DNA from: Tetrahymena elliotti 4EA
Taxonomy: Eukaryota > Ciliophora > Oligohymenophorea > Hymenostomatida > Tetrahymenidae
Direction: 5' to 3'
Assembly: GCA_000231825.2 (NCBI GenBank)
Contig: JH720352.1
Location: forward strand, 307,182-371,181
Length of the DNA stretch: 64,000 bases
The position numbers were made by a program, and so were the translations under genes. Shown here piece by piece: positions 11,513 through 24,100 of the stretch (its first letter is position 1; each line of letters begins with the position of its first letter). The notes beneath the pieces were generated by a model. The model worked only from the letters and a program-made list of their open reading frames with translations, was not told the origin of the DNA and searched no databases.

Positions 11513-11713
11513 ATGTATTGGTCACATCTCTCAAAATTAAACAAAATATCAAGGGTTCAAAACCCGATGAAGAAAAAAATTAATATAACCATAATTACTT
11601 CTATTCTGTTAATTGCTCTTAATCAATTGATAGAAAGTAAAAGTGGAAGAATAAAAATTGCCACCTAAGAAGATAGAATAATTTATTTACCTACCTTCAA
11701 ACGAGGGAATTGA
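11513..11713 (+). CDS. Small possible ORF, 66 aa, unsupported by family
   Basis: An ATG-to-TGA frame of 67 codons with somewhat higher G+C than its surroundings. It begins MYWSHLSKLNKISRVQNPMK and has one hydrophobic stretch (ITIITSILLIALNQL) that could be a membrane helix. One TAA (Gln) is used. No family is recognised and no splice partner was found. It could equally be chance or a decayed gene. Confidence 0.22.
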
Positions 11714-11982
11714 CAATCTTATTTTTAATATAAAGAAAAATCAAGTTAAAATAAAATAAAAAATATGATTTTCTCAGCCTTGAAATTGAATTTATTTTTG
11801 GAATATTTGAATTATTTTTTGTAAATACAACTAGGTTTAATTTATTAATGAAACAATTTATGTAAATTTGATTTATTTAATTTATTCAATTTATCTAAAG
11901 AATTTTAAATTAAATTCTTAATTTATTTTATATATATACATCTATTTGATTAAAATTATTTTTATTCTTTAAATGATACAAA

Positions 11983-13511
11983 TCAAACTTAAGTAGCCTT
12001 TTCTACATTTGTTTTGATTTATATTTGAGATATCTCTATATCCCATACTACTCCACAAGATAGATAGAATATTAAAAAAACTACAAACATAGTATTAGCA
12101 ACTAAATAGCCTAACCAAACACCAACCACACAATCGTTTAGTGAGTTTGCTAGAAATATACTTGTAGGAATACCAACAGCATAAAAAAATACATAATGAA
12201 GGACAGTTTCAAGCTTATGTTTTTGAAGTGATTTAAGTATTGCCAGTAAACTATTCAAAGAATTATCTACGAAAAGCAAATAAATATAAATATTGCAATA
12301 CTCTAAGAAGTATTCCAATACTTTTTAATCATTCTAAATGAATATTTTAGCTACATATACTTGAATATTTAAAAGCAAAAATATTTCTAATAAAGATATA
12401 ATCAAAGCCACGAATGTCCCCAGTATAGCACCATTTATAGCTTTATTTACAAAGCCTTTCTCCACATAATTCTTTACTCCTTGGTATATCTTTTCATTTA
12501 TAAAATAATAAAAAATTAAATTATTTTATACACTGAAATTCTGTTTAAAAACTAAACAAAATTCTTTTGAAAAATTGCATTTTTATGAAAGAAAATATAA
12601 TTAAAAAATAGAATGCTTACACTAGACGAGATTCCTTGGGAGACATAAAAATTAATAAATGCAAGAGTGGTAACAATAAGATGACCTTATATTTATTGAG
12701 TTTGTATTCCTAGAATACAGAGACATATTGTTAGAATGTCATAGTTAAATGTTTCTATATAATAGAATAGGGCTAGATTAATTGTATTTAATATCATTTC
12801 TATTATTTCAGGAAATGTAGAGAAGAAAAAATCAACTAATCTATCATTTAGTTCTTATAATCCAAATGTATACTTGTAAAGCATCCAAGCCATTGTAAGA
12901 TCAGCTGCTCCTTTAGCAAAACCAGCAATTTATATAGTAAATGTTCCTTATATAGTAAATGGTAAGCAAATAGCTAAGTGTATTAAAGAACTCCAAAGTG
13001 GTATTCTTAGTGGAGTTTATCTTATATCCAGAGCACTTAATAAGCTTTGAAAGTTTTCATAAATCATACTAAAATATAAAGAGGGGAATAAATAACAAAT
13101 ATATTCATGAGCTCTAAAAACTATTTCTTCTTTGTATTCCACATGGCTTAATAGGAAATAAATTATATTTGGAGCGAATAAATAAAGGAATAGCATTATC
13201 AAGACACTAAATACTGTGTTTAATTATAATTAAATATGTAGCAATCTTCCTATTTCTTTTTAATCTTACTTATGTAATTTAGAGCATACAAGCTCAAAAA
13301 AAGCATTAGCAAAAGCTTAAATAGGATATTGCCCTAAAATGCAAAATATCATATAGCCTATAGCGACTGAAATCATAATTTGAGGAGAAAAATTTGGAAT
13401 TAAATCATCTTCCTTTAATTTTTAATAATAATAATAATAATAATATAATAACAATAATTCATTCTTAAAAGTATAAATAGATAAAATTTTAATTTTTTTC
13501 TTCAATTTCAT
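11983..13511 (-). CDS. MATE-family multidrug/toxin efflux transporter
   Basis: Two exons (13511-12621 and 12489-11983) join in phase 0 to 465 residues; the 131-nt intron is GTAAGCATTC...GAAAAG. It has about eleven hydrophobic helices. MATE features include ALANAFF-like PIQAFANAFFELVCSKLHKQ, which sits where the family has its TLCSQAYGA region, then IRQTPLRIPLWSSLIHLAI (the NVPL... helix) and, in exon 2, GVKNYVEKGFVNKAINGAIL (the G-x-G-x-x-x-x-A region). Such proteins export organic cations in exchange for H+ or Na+. The protein begins close to the second conserved helix, so the first helix normal to the family seems lost, replaced by a basic start and a run of tyrosines. No upstream exon could be found. 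A function in export is likely but the N-terminal loss leaves some doubt. Confidence 0.78.
13422..13450 (-). repeat. Trinucleotide repeat encoding a Tyr run
   Basis: An (ATA/TAT)n tract lies inside the first exon of the transporter gene. On the reverse strand it reads as about seven Tyr codons and one Gln codon just before KLKEDDLIPNF. Such tracts change length easily; only whole-codon changes would keep the frame. Confidence 0.7.
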
Positions 13512-13594
13512 TTTTTATGTGTTTTTGAATTATTTCTTAATTTTTATGCAGTTTTAAAGCATTATTGAGTTATTATTTTACTTTAATGATTATG

Positions 13595-13727
13595 ATATAC
13601 TGTAGATATTTTGGGTAAAATCAGACTTAAATAATGGAATTTTATTGTTAACTTTGGATTAAAGGTACATTTAAAAAAATCTGCCTTAACTAATGGAGGC
13701 CTTTATTAATGAAAATCTACTGTATAT
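13595..13727. mobile_element. MITE-like short inverted-repeat element
   Basis: Left end ATATACTGTAGAT (13595-13607) matches the reverse complement of the right end (13715-13727) at all but one or two of 13 positions. The 133-bp unit has partly similar inner arms (TTAAATAATGGAATT and TTAACTAATGGAGGC-like). The outer TACTGTA resembles that of the element at 2361-2504. It lies about 85 bp upstream of the MATE gene start. Confidence 0.45.
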
Positions 13728-14235
13728 TCAACTTATTCTTCCTCTTAATCAAAAATAGTTTTAAAAATATTTGAAATAAAATTAATGTAAGATCTACCAA
13801 TAGAAATTAAATTTCATTTAATAGAATTTCAAGAGTTTTTTTTTCTTTTAATCTATCTGGTTACTTTCTTGATTTACTATTAAAAATCTTTTCATTAAAT
13901 TGGGTGAAATTTAAAAGATTCTAATTCATATCTCAGAAGTCCGAAATAATAATATCAAATAGATTTTAAGTTTTTTTAAAATTTGGCATTTGACTACTTT
14001 TACATTCATAAAAATTGTTATTCTCAACTTAAATTTTGTTGAAGATTGTAATATTATTTAAATATAGATGCGAAATTCTTAATTTTTTTAAATAATAATG
14101 CTTAATTGATGGTTTGCTCTATATTTACTACTTTATTTTCTAATTTAGTATTTTAATTTCCTTTTTTGCTAATTTAAAATCTACTATATTTTTAAAATAA
14201 TTGAAAATTCTATCTATTTATAATGAAATGATAAT
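13728..14235. other. AT-rich intergenic DNA
   Basis: AT-rich DNA between the inverted-repeat element and the end of the small unknown gene. No feature is supported. Confidence 0.5.
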
Positions 14236-14791
14236 TCATATTTTGATTACATCTACTTAGTAATGGCCTATAAAATAAATATTTAGAAGTGCAGGACTAT
14301 GTTTTAAAAGTTATATGATCGCCCAGTGACTCGCCCATCTCATTTAAAATGTAAATTAATTCACTAAAATAGATAAAGAATTTTGAAAGAAACTTTCATC
14401 ATCACTTGCTTCAAACATACCATGCTTTTATTAATAATGCTCATTTGTTACAATATTTGATACATCTTATGGTTTTTCTAATAATTCTAAAGTAAGACTT
14501 GGTCTTATTGTGGTTTATTGATTGAACATTATTGTTCAAATTTTATGCTACAATACAATTTTCAACACTAATTCCAAGTTATATAACTACTAATTTTATG
14601 CTTTCTTCCTGTCTTTATTTTCGTTTTTACTAGCTCTCTCACTTAATTTTTCTGTTGCTTATAAATTTTTTGATTGATTTTTTGGGTTTGACTTAAATTT
14701 AATTAACTATTTTAAGACAGATTTACAAAATCTAAACAGAAAAAATAAATAATTGATTATATTATTTATCATCAAAAAGCCATTACAGCAT
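14236..14791 (-). CDS. Small unknown protein, 150 aa, three exons
   Basis: A three-exon model gives exactly 151 codons: a 5-nt first exon (14791-14787, ATG plus two bases), a 55-nt intron ending in the strong acceptor TTTTTTCTGTTTAG, exon 2 (14731-14552), a 48-nt intron (14551-14504, holding an in-frame TGA) and exon 3 (14503-14236). The protein begins MLFCKSVLKQLIKFKSNP, has a Lys/Gln/Asn-rich charged stretch, then LVLKIVLPSLTLELLEKPQ across the second junction, and ends with the mixed-composition segment SFFQNSLSILVNQFTFQMRW and WASHWAIIQLLKHSPALL. No family is recognised. The tiny first exon is the weakest part. If the second intron is not spliced, the protein would stop after about 66 residues. 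Confidence 0.5.
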
Positions 14792-15661
14792 TTAGAGATA
14801 AATTATGGATTTTTAAGTATCTTTTAAATGAAGGTAATAGCTAATTATTTAATTTAATTCTTCACAATACAAATTTCAAATTGATTTGCAAAATTTACTG
14901 ATTTATTTCTTCTTGGAATAAATAAATTAAAAACTGATAAAAATACCTTTAATATTATTTTATAAATATCAATAAAATTTAAAATTTAAACTGAAATATT
15001 TACTTTTAAAAGATAGATGCTATGAAAAGAATTTTATTATTCTGGACTCTTACCTATTAAGGATGTTGATATGGTTTGATTACAAATTTAAAAATAATTT
15101 TTGTATTCTCCAAGATTCATGTAAATTTTTTTAATCTAAATTCAGTTCATCTAACTTTTTGGACTGTAATATTAAATAATAGGTAATCACTTGTAAATTT
15201 CATAAACTATACTTAATTATTTTAATTTAAAATTCACAACATTTTAAAAATAAGTTTTGAATTATATGTATAATTTTATAAATATAAATCTAGTCCATTT
15301 AATTATTTGGTCTGTAATATTATCGAATAAATATTAACTTGAAACTTTAATTCATAAATAATACTGAATTACTTTAATTTAAAATTGACAACAATTTAAA
15401 AAATAAAAACAGAATTAAATATTTGGAAACTAAGTTTTATTTTATGACGAAATAAATAAGAAGAATAGGATATATTATCCAACACAAATAGAACTACATT
15501 AAACTGTTTTAGTATCTTGAATTATAAATGATAATTTTTTTGTTGGACTTTAGGATTATTTCTTTTTTTTATGGTTTTTACTCTAATTTGATGAATTAGA
15601 TATTTAATTTATCAAGATAAGTTATTAATTCATGCTCATATTTTTTATCTAAGAAATTAAA
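14792..15661. other. AT-rich intergenic DNA with a diverged tandem repeat
   Basis: Promoter side of the small unknown gene and 3' side of the pseudouridine synthase gene. Apart from the duplicated segment at 15137-15421, nothing is recognised. Confidence 0.5.
15137..15421. repeat. Diverged tandem duplication, unit about 150 bp
   Basis: A segment around TTTGGACTGTAATATTA (about 15157) through TTTTAATTTAAAATTCACAA is repeated about 150 bp further on as TTTGGTCTGTAATATTA and CTTTAATTTAAAATTGACAA, with base changes and small indels. It is non-coding. Confidence 0.55.
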
Positions 15662-16969
15662 TCATAGAGTAATTTCTCTAATAAGTTATTACAAATTATT
15701 TAATTGATCTGGTTAATCCTTAAATCCAAGCTCAAATAATCTGTCAAAATGTTGAGGGAAAGAGGCTTGTATTTTTAAAATATCATCCTCTACTAGTATT
15801 TCTCCCAAACTATTTTAAGCTATTACTTTAGAGTTAGTTTTTTATAAACGTTTGCATAATTCTTGGTTGTTTATAAAAGTTTGGAAGCAGTGAAGAAAAA
15901 TAGATTATTCTTTATTATATTAAAATAAGCTTTCTTGGTGATTTTTATCAAAATACCTAGCATCTCCTACAATAGGAGTTTTAGAAATCTCACTTAAATG
16001 AACTCTTATTTAATGTTTTCTCCCTTCCTAAATTCTTATTTTAAGGAGAGAGAAATCCCCCCAATCTTTAATGTAATCCTAAATTATAAAATGAAAATAT
16101 AATTGAATTATTTTAATGAAGTTATTTATTACATGCTCGGAATTAATTATTTTGGAAGCAAGAGTTTCATTTTACAGTTTGAACTAAGCTAAAACCTAGT
16201 AGTGAGTATGAGAAGATTTCGAATTATCATCAATAATGTTAGAAACAATTGCTCTTTGTTTAGATTAAGAATATTCTATTGGAGCATTAATAATTGCTTT
16301 GAAATTTTTAGGAGAGTTTCTTACTAAGGCGATATAGTATTTATTGATGTTAGATTTATCATTAAACAAATTTCCATAAATTTTAGCAATTTATTAATTC
16401 TTAGGAACCATTAGAACTCCAGAAGTTACTTTATCTAATCTATGTGCTACTAGATATTTTTAATTTGTTTAATTCATTAAATATTACTAACCCATAGTAA
16501 CTAAATTCTATGACACATCTTATCCTCCCTAACAAGACACTCCATTTGCTTTGTTTAGAATAATAATATTTCTATCTTCATACATAATCATTTACTTGAA
16601 TTTCTCAATTTAACTTTAATCTAATTTATTTTTAATTTGTTCTTACTTTTAACTATTCTGCATTAATTCTTTCTTCTCTACAAACGAAAAGGGAATTCTT
16701 ATAATATCACCTTCTTTTAAGATATAATCAGGATTTTTATGTTTTTACAAATCTTACCCATCTTTAACAAATATTTCTTTCTTCCTTAAGCAAGTTTATA
16801 AACTAGTCCAAGGTATCCCATATTATTCTTTTAGATATTTATCAAGTCTCACATTACTAATTTAAGAGTTTACATTTATATCTTGGTAGAATGGTTTTTT
16901 TGTAGAATTTTCTATCTTATTAACAGAACAAAAATAACATCTACTTATTTATCTAAACAATTTTTGCAT
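15662..16969 (-). CDS. RluA-family pseudouridine synthase, probably mitochondrial
   Basis: Two exons (16969-16133 and 16078-15662) join in phase 0 to 417 residues; the 54-nt intron is GTAATAAATA...ATAATTTAG. Residues 1-30 are basic and Ser/Cys-rich without early acids (MQKLFRQISRCYFCSVNK), like a mitochondrial presequence. Residues about 36-95 form an S4-like RNA-binding part (NVRLDKYLKEQYGIPW, then EGDIIRIPF). Residues 131-140 read EDRNIIILNK, and the catalytic motif HRLDKVTSGVL is at 176-186 with Asp179 as the expected nucleophile. Exon 2 has EGRKHQIRVHLSEISKTPIV and GDARYF, the second conserved block. It converts uridine to pseudouridine in RNA (rRNA, tRNA or mRNA). All key residues are present; the exact target site is not deducible. 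Confidence 0.93.
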
Positions 16970-18189
16970 TCAAAAAGATTATTAATTCAATAATTTTAAT
17001 TATTTTGATTATTAAAAAATATCAAAATTGTTCTGAAAGATTTTTCAATAAGGACAATATTCGATTGTGATTGTTGTAAAGATTTAAAATATTTTAATTT
17101 CTAATTTTTAAAAATTTTAACAAACAAAATAAATGGTCACTTTTTTAGTTCTCTGTTCTCAAAATTAAAATTTTATAATAAATAGATGAATATTATTTTT
17201 AACTTTAAACAATAACAATCAAGCAGAGTAGAAGAAGATTATTTCAATAAATAAAGTTAGGGATTAAGAAACTCTTTAACTATTTAACTATTAAGAATAA
17301 ATTTCAGAAAAATAATATTTTAGTTCTTTCATCAATTTCATAAAGTTATTACAAGAAATAATTAAAACTTTTTGAGAGTTAAAATTATTAAATCAATTTT
17401 TTATTAATAAATCTAGAAAATGCTTTGATTTTTTTTTGTTTCATCATATATTTTTTTATCATGATTAATTATGAAATTCTAGATATATCTTGGATGAATT
17501 ATTATTATCAATTTTTTTTGTTAATACATATATACACACGAAATAGAGTTTTAAATTATTATTACTAAAACTTTAATTTATCTTGAGAATGTAATTAAGA
17601 AAATAATTTTGATTTTATTTTATCATTGATCTGACACTTTGTCAAAATTTATTAATTTATCATAACTAAATTTGAAATTCTAAGATATCTTGGAATAATT
17701 ATTATTATCTATATATTTTACTCATACATGCATAATAGATACATAGATAGAGTTTTTTATAAATTAGTATGACAAATTTAATTTACCTTGAGAATGCAAT
17801 TAAGAAAATACTTTTGATTATATTTTATTATTGATCTGGTGCTTTACCTAAATTTATTAATTTATCATAGTTAATTTTGAAATTCTAAAAGATATGTTAA
17901 ATTAGTTATTACTAATAGATTTAACAATTTATTATTGTAAAGAATTTGGAAAGCTTATAAAAATAGTGAAAAATACCATAAACTTAATTTTTATTTGTTT
18001 TGGCAGATAATTTCACCAATTATATTCAATCTTTTAGAAATTTAACTATTATTAATTATCATTCAATTAATTGAAAAATCAGTCAAAAAAAATTAATTAT
18101 ATTAAGTGTAAATTAAAGAATATAAAGCTTATTGAATTTACTACAATATATAGATAGCCAAAGATACTTTTTAATTATTGATACTTAAA
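16970..18189. other. Divergent intergenic region with tandem repeat
   Basis: AT-rich DNA between the leftward pseudouridine synthase gene and the rightward coiled-coil gene. It must carry both promoters. Apart from the tandem repeat at 17465-17915, no feature is supported. Confidence 0.5.
17465..17915. repeat. Tandem repeat, about 205-bp unit, just over two copies
   Basis: The phrase GAAATTCTAGATATATCTTGG near 17471 recurs near 17671 (GAAATTCTAAGATATCTTGG) and again, decayed, near 17879 (GAAATTCTAAAAGATATG). Between them GAGAATGTAATTAAGAAAAT recurs as GAGAATGCAATTAAGAAAAT and ATTGATCTGACAC as ATTGATCTGGTGC. The order and spacing are constant, which shows a direct tandem duplication. Confidence 0.75.
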
Positions 18190-21100
18190 ATGGAAGAAGC
18201 TTAGCAGCAAATAGAAGATTTAAAGAATGAGTTACTAAAAAAGGATAAAAATTTGAAAGATATGACATAAAAGATTGAAAAGTATTAATTTTTTTAGCAA
18301 TTTGTAACAAATGAACTAAATGACAATTAAATTAATTAATGATTGAATCTGGCAATATTGATTGAATATACATTTTAAATAAAGATTTTAGTAAGATAGT
18401 TAAGAAATGGAGTAAATGCTAGAAGAAGAAATTAAAATAAAGGAAGAAGAGATAGAAAAATTATAGTAGGAACTTGATGAAAAGGAAGAAGAAATTTCAT
18501 AATTAAAGGTAAATTATTGATAAGATTTTAATTGAGAGTAGAATATTTCTACTTTGGATTATGAATAGTCAGGATAATAGGATGCAGGCGATTAGAATGA
18601 GAAGATAGAAGAGTTAGAAAAATAGATTGAGTAAAACAATGAAGTTATTTCAAGTTTAAATGATTTGATTAGCAAGTAGATATTTATAATGTTGGAATAA
18701 ATGCAAAAATGTTTGAAAATTAATTAGAAATGAAGAGAAGCATAAAGCTGAAATAGAGCAGTTGAAAAAGGGTTTGAATGAATCATCTAAAAATTCTTAA
18801 AATTAGAAAGAGTAAAGTAATTGCTTAAAATATTATTTATTTAAACTTTTTTCTTTTAGACTAGAATAATAAATAGAAGAACTTAAATAAAGTATTAGTC
18901 TTCTTGAAGCATAAATATAGAATAGCTAATAAAAAGAGCAAGAGTACAAAGACTCAATAGAAAAGTCTAATACAGAAATCTAGAATCTAAGCTAGTAATT
19001 AAATGAAGCTAATAAAAATGCAGGAGTATAGCAAGAGTAAAATGCTTAATTGATATTTTTATTAGATAAAGGAAATGTTTGTTATTCTTTTCAGAGTCTT
19101 ATAAAATCAATAAAAATAAAAGCAAATAGAGTAATTATAAAATATATTATTAAAAGGTTAGAAAAATTGAAGACAGAGTTAAAAGATTCTTAAAATCTAT
19201 TATAAAAGTAAAAAGAAGATAATGTTTAGGGATAACAAGCAATTTCTGCAAAAACAGAAGAGATAAAATTAAAGGAAAAAGAAATAAAAGATATTCAGGA
19301 ATAACTTGTCAATAGCTAAAAACTGTAAATCTATAGATAAAACTTTATATTTTTAATTTAACTTATTTTAAAAAAAGAGAAAAAGAAAGATAGGATAAAA
19401 TTTAATAACTTGAGAGTGATATCAAAAATTTAGCTTCTAAGAATTAAGAGCTGTTAAAATTAGAAGAGGAAAATAAATAATAAATTTTAGCAGATAAAGA
19501 GGAAATCAAAAGATAAAATGGATAGATTAATGATTTTTAGGATTAATAAAATTAACTTTAAAGTTAAATTTAAATATTATAGAATGATACTTCTAAATCA
19601 GATAAGTAAACTAGTTCTTATTTTATTTCATTCGTTTGTTCATTAATTTTATTTTTTAAAGATTAAAATAAATGTAGAGCTTAATTGAAGAAAAATAGAA
19701 TGAAATAAGCAAAATTTAATAAGAAAGAAAAGACCTTGAATCAAAATTAGAAATTTCAAATAAAAATAATGAAAATCTATAAAATTAGTTGAATGAATAG
19801 AAAAAATTTTAGAATGAAAAGGAGAATGAATTTTCAAATCAAATTTAATCCAAAAATTAAGAGTTGTCAATTGCCAGAGCAGAAGTTTAAAAAAAAGAGG
19901 AATAAATTTAAGATTTAACATAGAAATAAGCTTAGATTTAGAACTAATTGTAAGCAATTTAGAATGACACAACTATGTCAGATTAGTAAATTATTTTTAT
20001 TTAAGATCATTTAGAAATAAACTTTTTAATGATAAATTTAGATTAAAAAAATTGTCTAGTGAGTTAAATTAAAAATAAATTGAATTGAAATAAAGCTTGG
20101 AAACTCAGAAAGATCTTTAAACAAAAATTTAAGATTAAAAAAGCTATATAGAAAATAACTTGGAGCAAATAAATGAATTAAAAAAAGAGTCAAGTGATAA
20201 AGAAATTCATTATAAAAATTAGTTAGAATTAAAAATTTAAGAATTGTAACAAAAGTAAGTTGAGCTTTAGAGCAAATAGTAGCAAATAGAGGATTTGTAA
20301 AGTAAATAGAATTAAATTTAAGCTTAACTTTAGCTTGTTTAAAATGATACTTCTAAGTCCGATTAGTAATACATATTATTAACAAAATAAATCCTTTATT
20401 TATTTTTTTAAAAAAGATTGAAATAGTTATAGACTTTACTCTAAGAGAGATAAGATTAAATAGATTAAATTTAACACAATAAAAGGGATTTAGAGCTTCA
20501 AATTACTAATTTAAACAACAAGATTAGCTAATAAGAACAAAAAAATAGTGAACTTGAATAGAAAATTAATGATTTAAATTAAGAAATTTAAAATTAGAAA
20601 ATTTAAATGAAAGAATCAGAAAAAGAATTTGAAAATAAAGAAAAATAACAAAAAATTTAATTTGAATAAAAAGATAAAGAACTTTAAGAAAGCAAAAATG
20701 ATTTATAAAAAAAGTTAGAATAAATTTAAGAGCTCTAAAATAAATAAAACTAAATGTCAACTTAATTACAAGTTATGTAAAATGATACATCTAAATCTGA
20801 TCAGTAAAATAATTCTTTTTTAATTTTTTTATTAATTTTTAATTTAAGGTTAAAGCAAATACAATCACTTTTGGATGAGAGACAACAAGAAATAAGCAAG
20901 ATGTAATAAAATAAAAAAGATCTAGAGTAAAATATAGCAAATTTGACAAAAGAAGTTCAAATAAAACAAGTTGAATTAGATGAAACAAAGAAGTAATTAA
21001 CTGATAAAGAATAATAAAATAAGCAAGAGTAATTTTAAATTTATTTCAAACATCAAAATTTAGAAAATTTTAATAAATATAGAATTCAAAAACTTAGTAT

Positions 21101-24100
21101 TAAGGTTATTGGATATGAAAAAGATCTTACTAATTTATAATAAAAATGTTCAGGTTACTTTGAAGAAAATTAATAAAAAACACTTAAGTTAAAAGAATAT
21201 GAAAAAAAGGTGTTGGAATCTCAAAGTACTTCATAAGAAAAAATACAAAAAATGGAAGAGCTATCAAGATAAAATGAATAGCTTTAGAAGTAATTACAAG
21301 AATAGGTCTCAAATGAATAGAAAAAGTTATCTCAATAAAATGAAAAATTTGAGGAGAGATTTTAATTGTAAATAATTTTAATTTTAATTTATGTTTAATT
21401 ATTTTTTATTATAAAAAGATTAGAAATTGAAAGAGATTAGCTTAGAGAATAAATTAATAACTTTACTGTTGAGCATGAACAATCAATTCATATATTAAAT
21501 GAGAAAGAAGAAGAAATTGATTAGTAAGTTTAATAATTTTTTGTAAAAACAAATTAATTTCTAATGGTATAAAATAGATTTAAACTCTTACTAAAGCAAT
21601 TAACAGAAGAAAAGGAAAGAGAAGCTGCTAAGATTAAGACTTAAATTCAAGGACTTCAAAATAAAATTGATTAAGGAAGAGATGATTCAATAAAAAAAGA
21701 AAATCTTATACAAGATTTAAGACAAGAAATATACACTAAATAATCTACTATCGATAGTTTACAGACAACTTTAGGTGAAAATTAAAATGAGGCTGAACAA
21801 AAAAATCAATTGATAATAAACAGTTTGAAATCTGATTTGGAAAGAAAATAAAAGGAAATTCAAATCTTAAATACTCAATTCGAGCAGTATTAATTCAGTT
21901 TGATTATGTGATTTTTTATTAATATTTGTTTAATTAAGGTTTAAATAAGATTCAGAAGAGTTAGAGCAGTAACTATAAGATATGGTTTAGAGCAAGGAAG
22001 ATGAAATTAGTGAATTGAATGAATAAATTAACAAGTTAAGCTAATAGAGTATTACTAACTAGCATAAAGAAAATGAATAAAAAAAAATATAATAAGATAA
22101 GGACAGAATTTAGGAATAGTTAGATTAGGCAAATAAAAAAATTCAAGAGTAAAATTTGAAAATTAAAAATAAAATAATTAATTAAATTTGAATTATTATA
22201 AGATTGAAAAATAACATGCAAATAAATTCAAGCAATTATGACAGAAATATGCAAGATGTCAAAGATTTACATTAAAATGAAATCTCATAACTAAAAGGCT
22301 AAGTTTTAGAATTATAAAAAAAAATAAAGGAGAAGGAAGATATGATTAATTAGAATTCTAATTCATAAACACAAGAAAATAAATAAAATTAAGAATAATT
22401 AGATTTAGAAATAGAAAAAAATGTCTTATTAGAGTGTTAAATAGAGGAGTTATCAAACACCATTAAAACTCTTTAAATGTAAATAAATTATTTTTATTTT
22501 TGAATGAAAATTTGTTTAAATTGATATTCAGTTTTTTATTACAAAATTTTGATCCAATTCTTACCTTTTTAAAATAAATTTCTAAATATTTAAATTAATT
22601 AATAGGGAAAAAGAAGATTTATAACTGTAAGTGTTAACTCAAATTCATTAAGATAAGACTGAAGAGGTCAAGAGGTTACAGGAATAGTTGAAGTAAACTT
22701 TGTTTATTAGGTACTTATTAAAACTTTTTTTAAAGTGAAGCAAACAATAAAGTAGAGTAAATTGATTATGAACTCTAGACTGTGCTCTAGTAATCTTAGG
22801 AATAACTATTAGAAAATTCAAATCTTAAAGATAAAGTGAATGTGCTAGAAAAGAGAGTGTAAATATTTTATTAAAATTAATTTCAAATAATTTTAATTTA
22901 TTTTTAATTTAGAGGGGAGCAATCTCGAGACTATAGAAGTTAAAATGACAAAGGCAAAAAAATTTCTTAAGAAAATCTTGAAAAACAATCCGCATAAATC
23001 AGAGAAAAAGATCAAGAAATTTTCAAACTAAAAAAATAAATCCATAATTTAGAAGATCAAATTAAAAATTTAGAATTTAAAGTTAAAAAAGAATAAACTA
23101 ATGGGTCAACTTCTCATTAGAAATAAATAGAAATACATCAGAATAATCAAAAAGAATTAGAATCAAAAGTAAATTATTTATCTTCTTCACTTATTCTCAC
23201 CAAACTATCAAAAATATTTAATAATTCATTTTTAAGAGATTGCTCAGTCAAATAAAAAGAATTTACTAATCAATATAATTGATAAGATAAAAATAGATTA
23301 TTAATTAATCAATAAAACTACCAAAAATTTTTTATAATTTTTTTTTAGAAGTAACACAATAAATTAAAAAAATTTACCAATCAATAAAAATCAATAAGAT
23401 AAAGATAATACACTATTTATTAAAACCATTTGAGGTTTAAAGTAAAATAATAAAATTTAATATTTTTTAAAAATAGGTAGAATACCTTATTGAAGAAAAT
23501 AGAGTTCTTTAGCAAAAACTAGATGCTTTCACAGAAGATTTATTTGAATAATTAAAGGATACTAGATTTGCAAACATACAATAATTAAAGTAGGTTATTG
23601 AACAAGAAATAGTTAAAAAAACTGGGTCTTTTGGCTTTAAACTCAATTTTTCTAGTTTATACTGCAAAGTTCCTCGTCTTTTCACATCTCCTTACTTAGA
23701 AATTAAGCAAAAGTAATTAAAAATTTTAAATGGAGTATTTTTTTAAGGTTTTTATTTTAGTAAATCAGTGCTAATGTCAAGAAATAGTAAAAATGGATTT
23801 GAAAAATCATTAGGTTAAGATAAATTTTAATTTGATGATATTATGCTTGATTTAAAAAACGTTGAACCTACCCTTAACAAAGTAACTTGATTTAAAAAAA
23901 AATAGTTTTTAATTTTATTTTGTGAAAAGATATATTTAGAAGGAGATGATTACTAATTTTTTGATAGAAATCACTTAATATTGATCTATGGACAAAAAAA
24001 GACCAATAAAAAAATCTTATTTTATTAAATAATGGATAGATTTTTGATAATGCTTTAGAATTATGTATGTAATTACATAGGTCAGATTGAAAATCTTCAA

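Noticed and set aside
11551..11568. AAGGGTTCAAAACCCGA, tRNA T-arm-like
   Set aside because: Only three stem pairs form, and there is no D-arm, anticodon arm or acceptor stem at the expected spacing.
19649..20760. Reverse-strand hydrophobic frames within the coiled-coil gene
   Set aside because: Lys/Glu/Gln-rich sense codons read as Phe/Leu/Ile on the other strand; these are shadows of the real exons.
23170..23470. Repeated AATCAATAA-type words between two coiled-coil exons
   Set aside because: They lie in a roughly 300-nt intron and are simple AT-rich similarity, not an ordered repeat.
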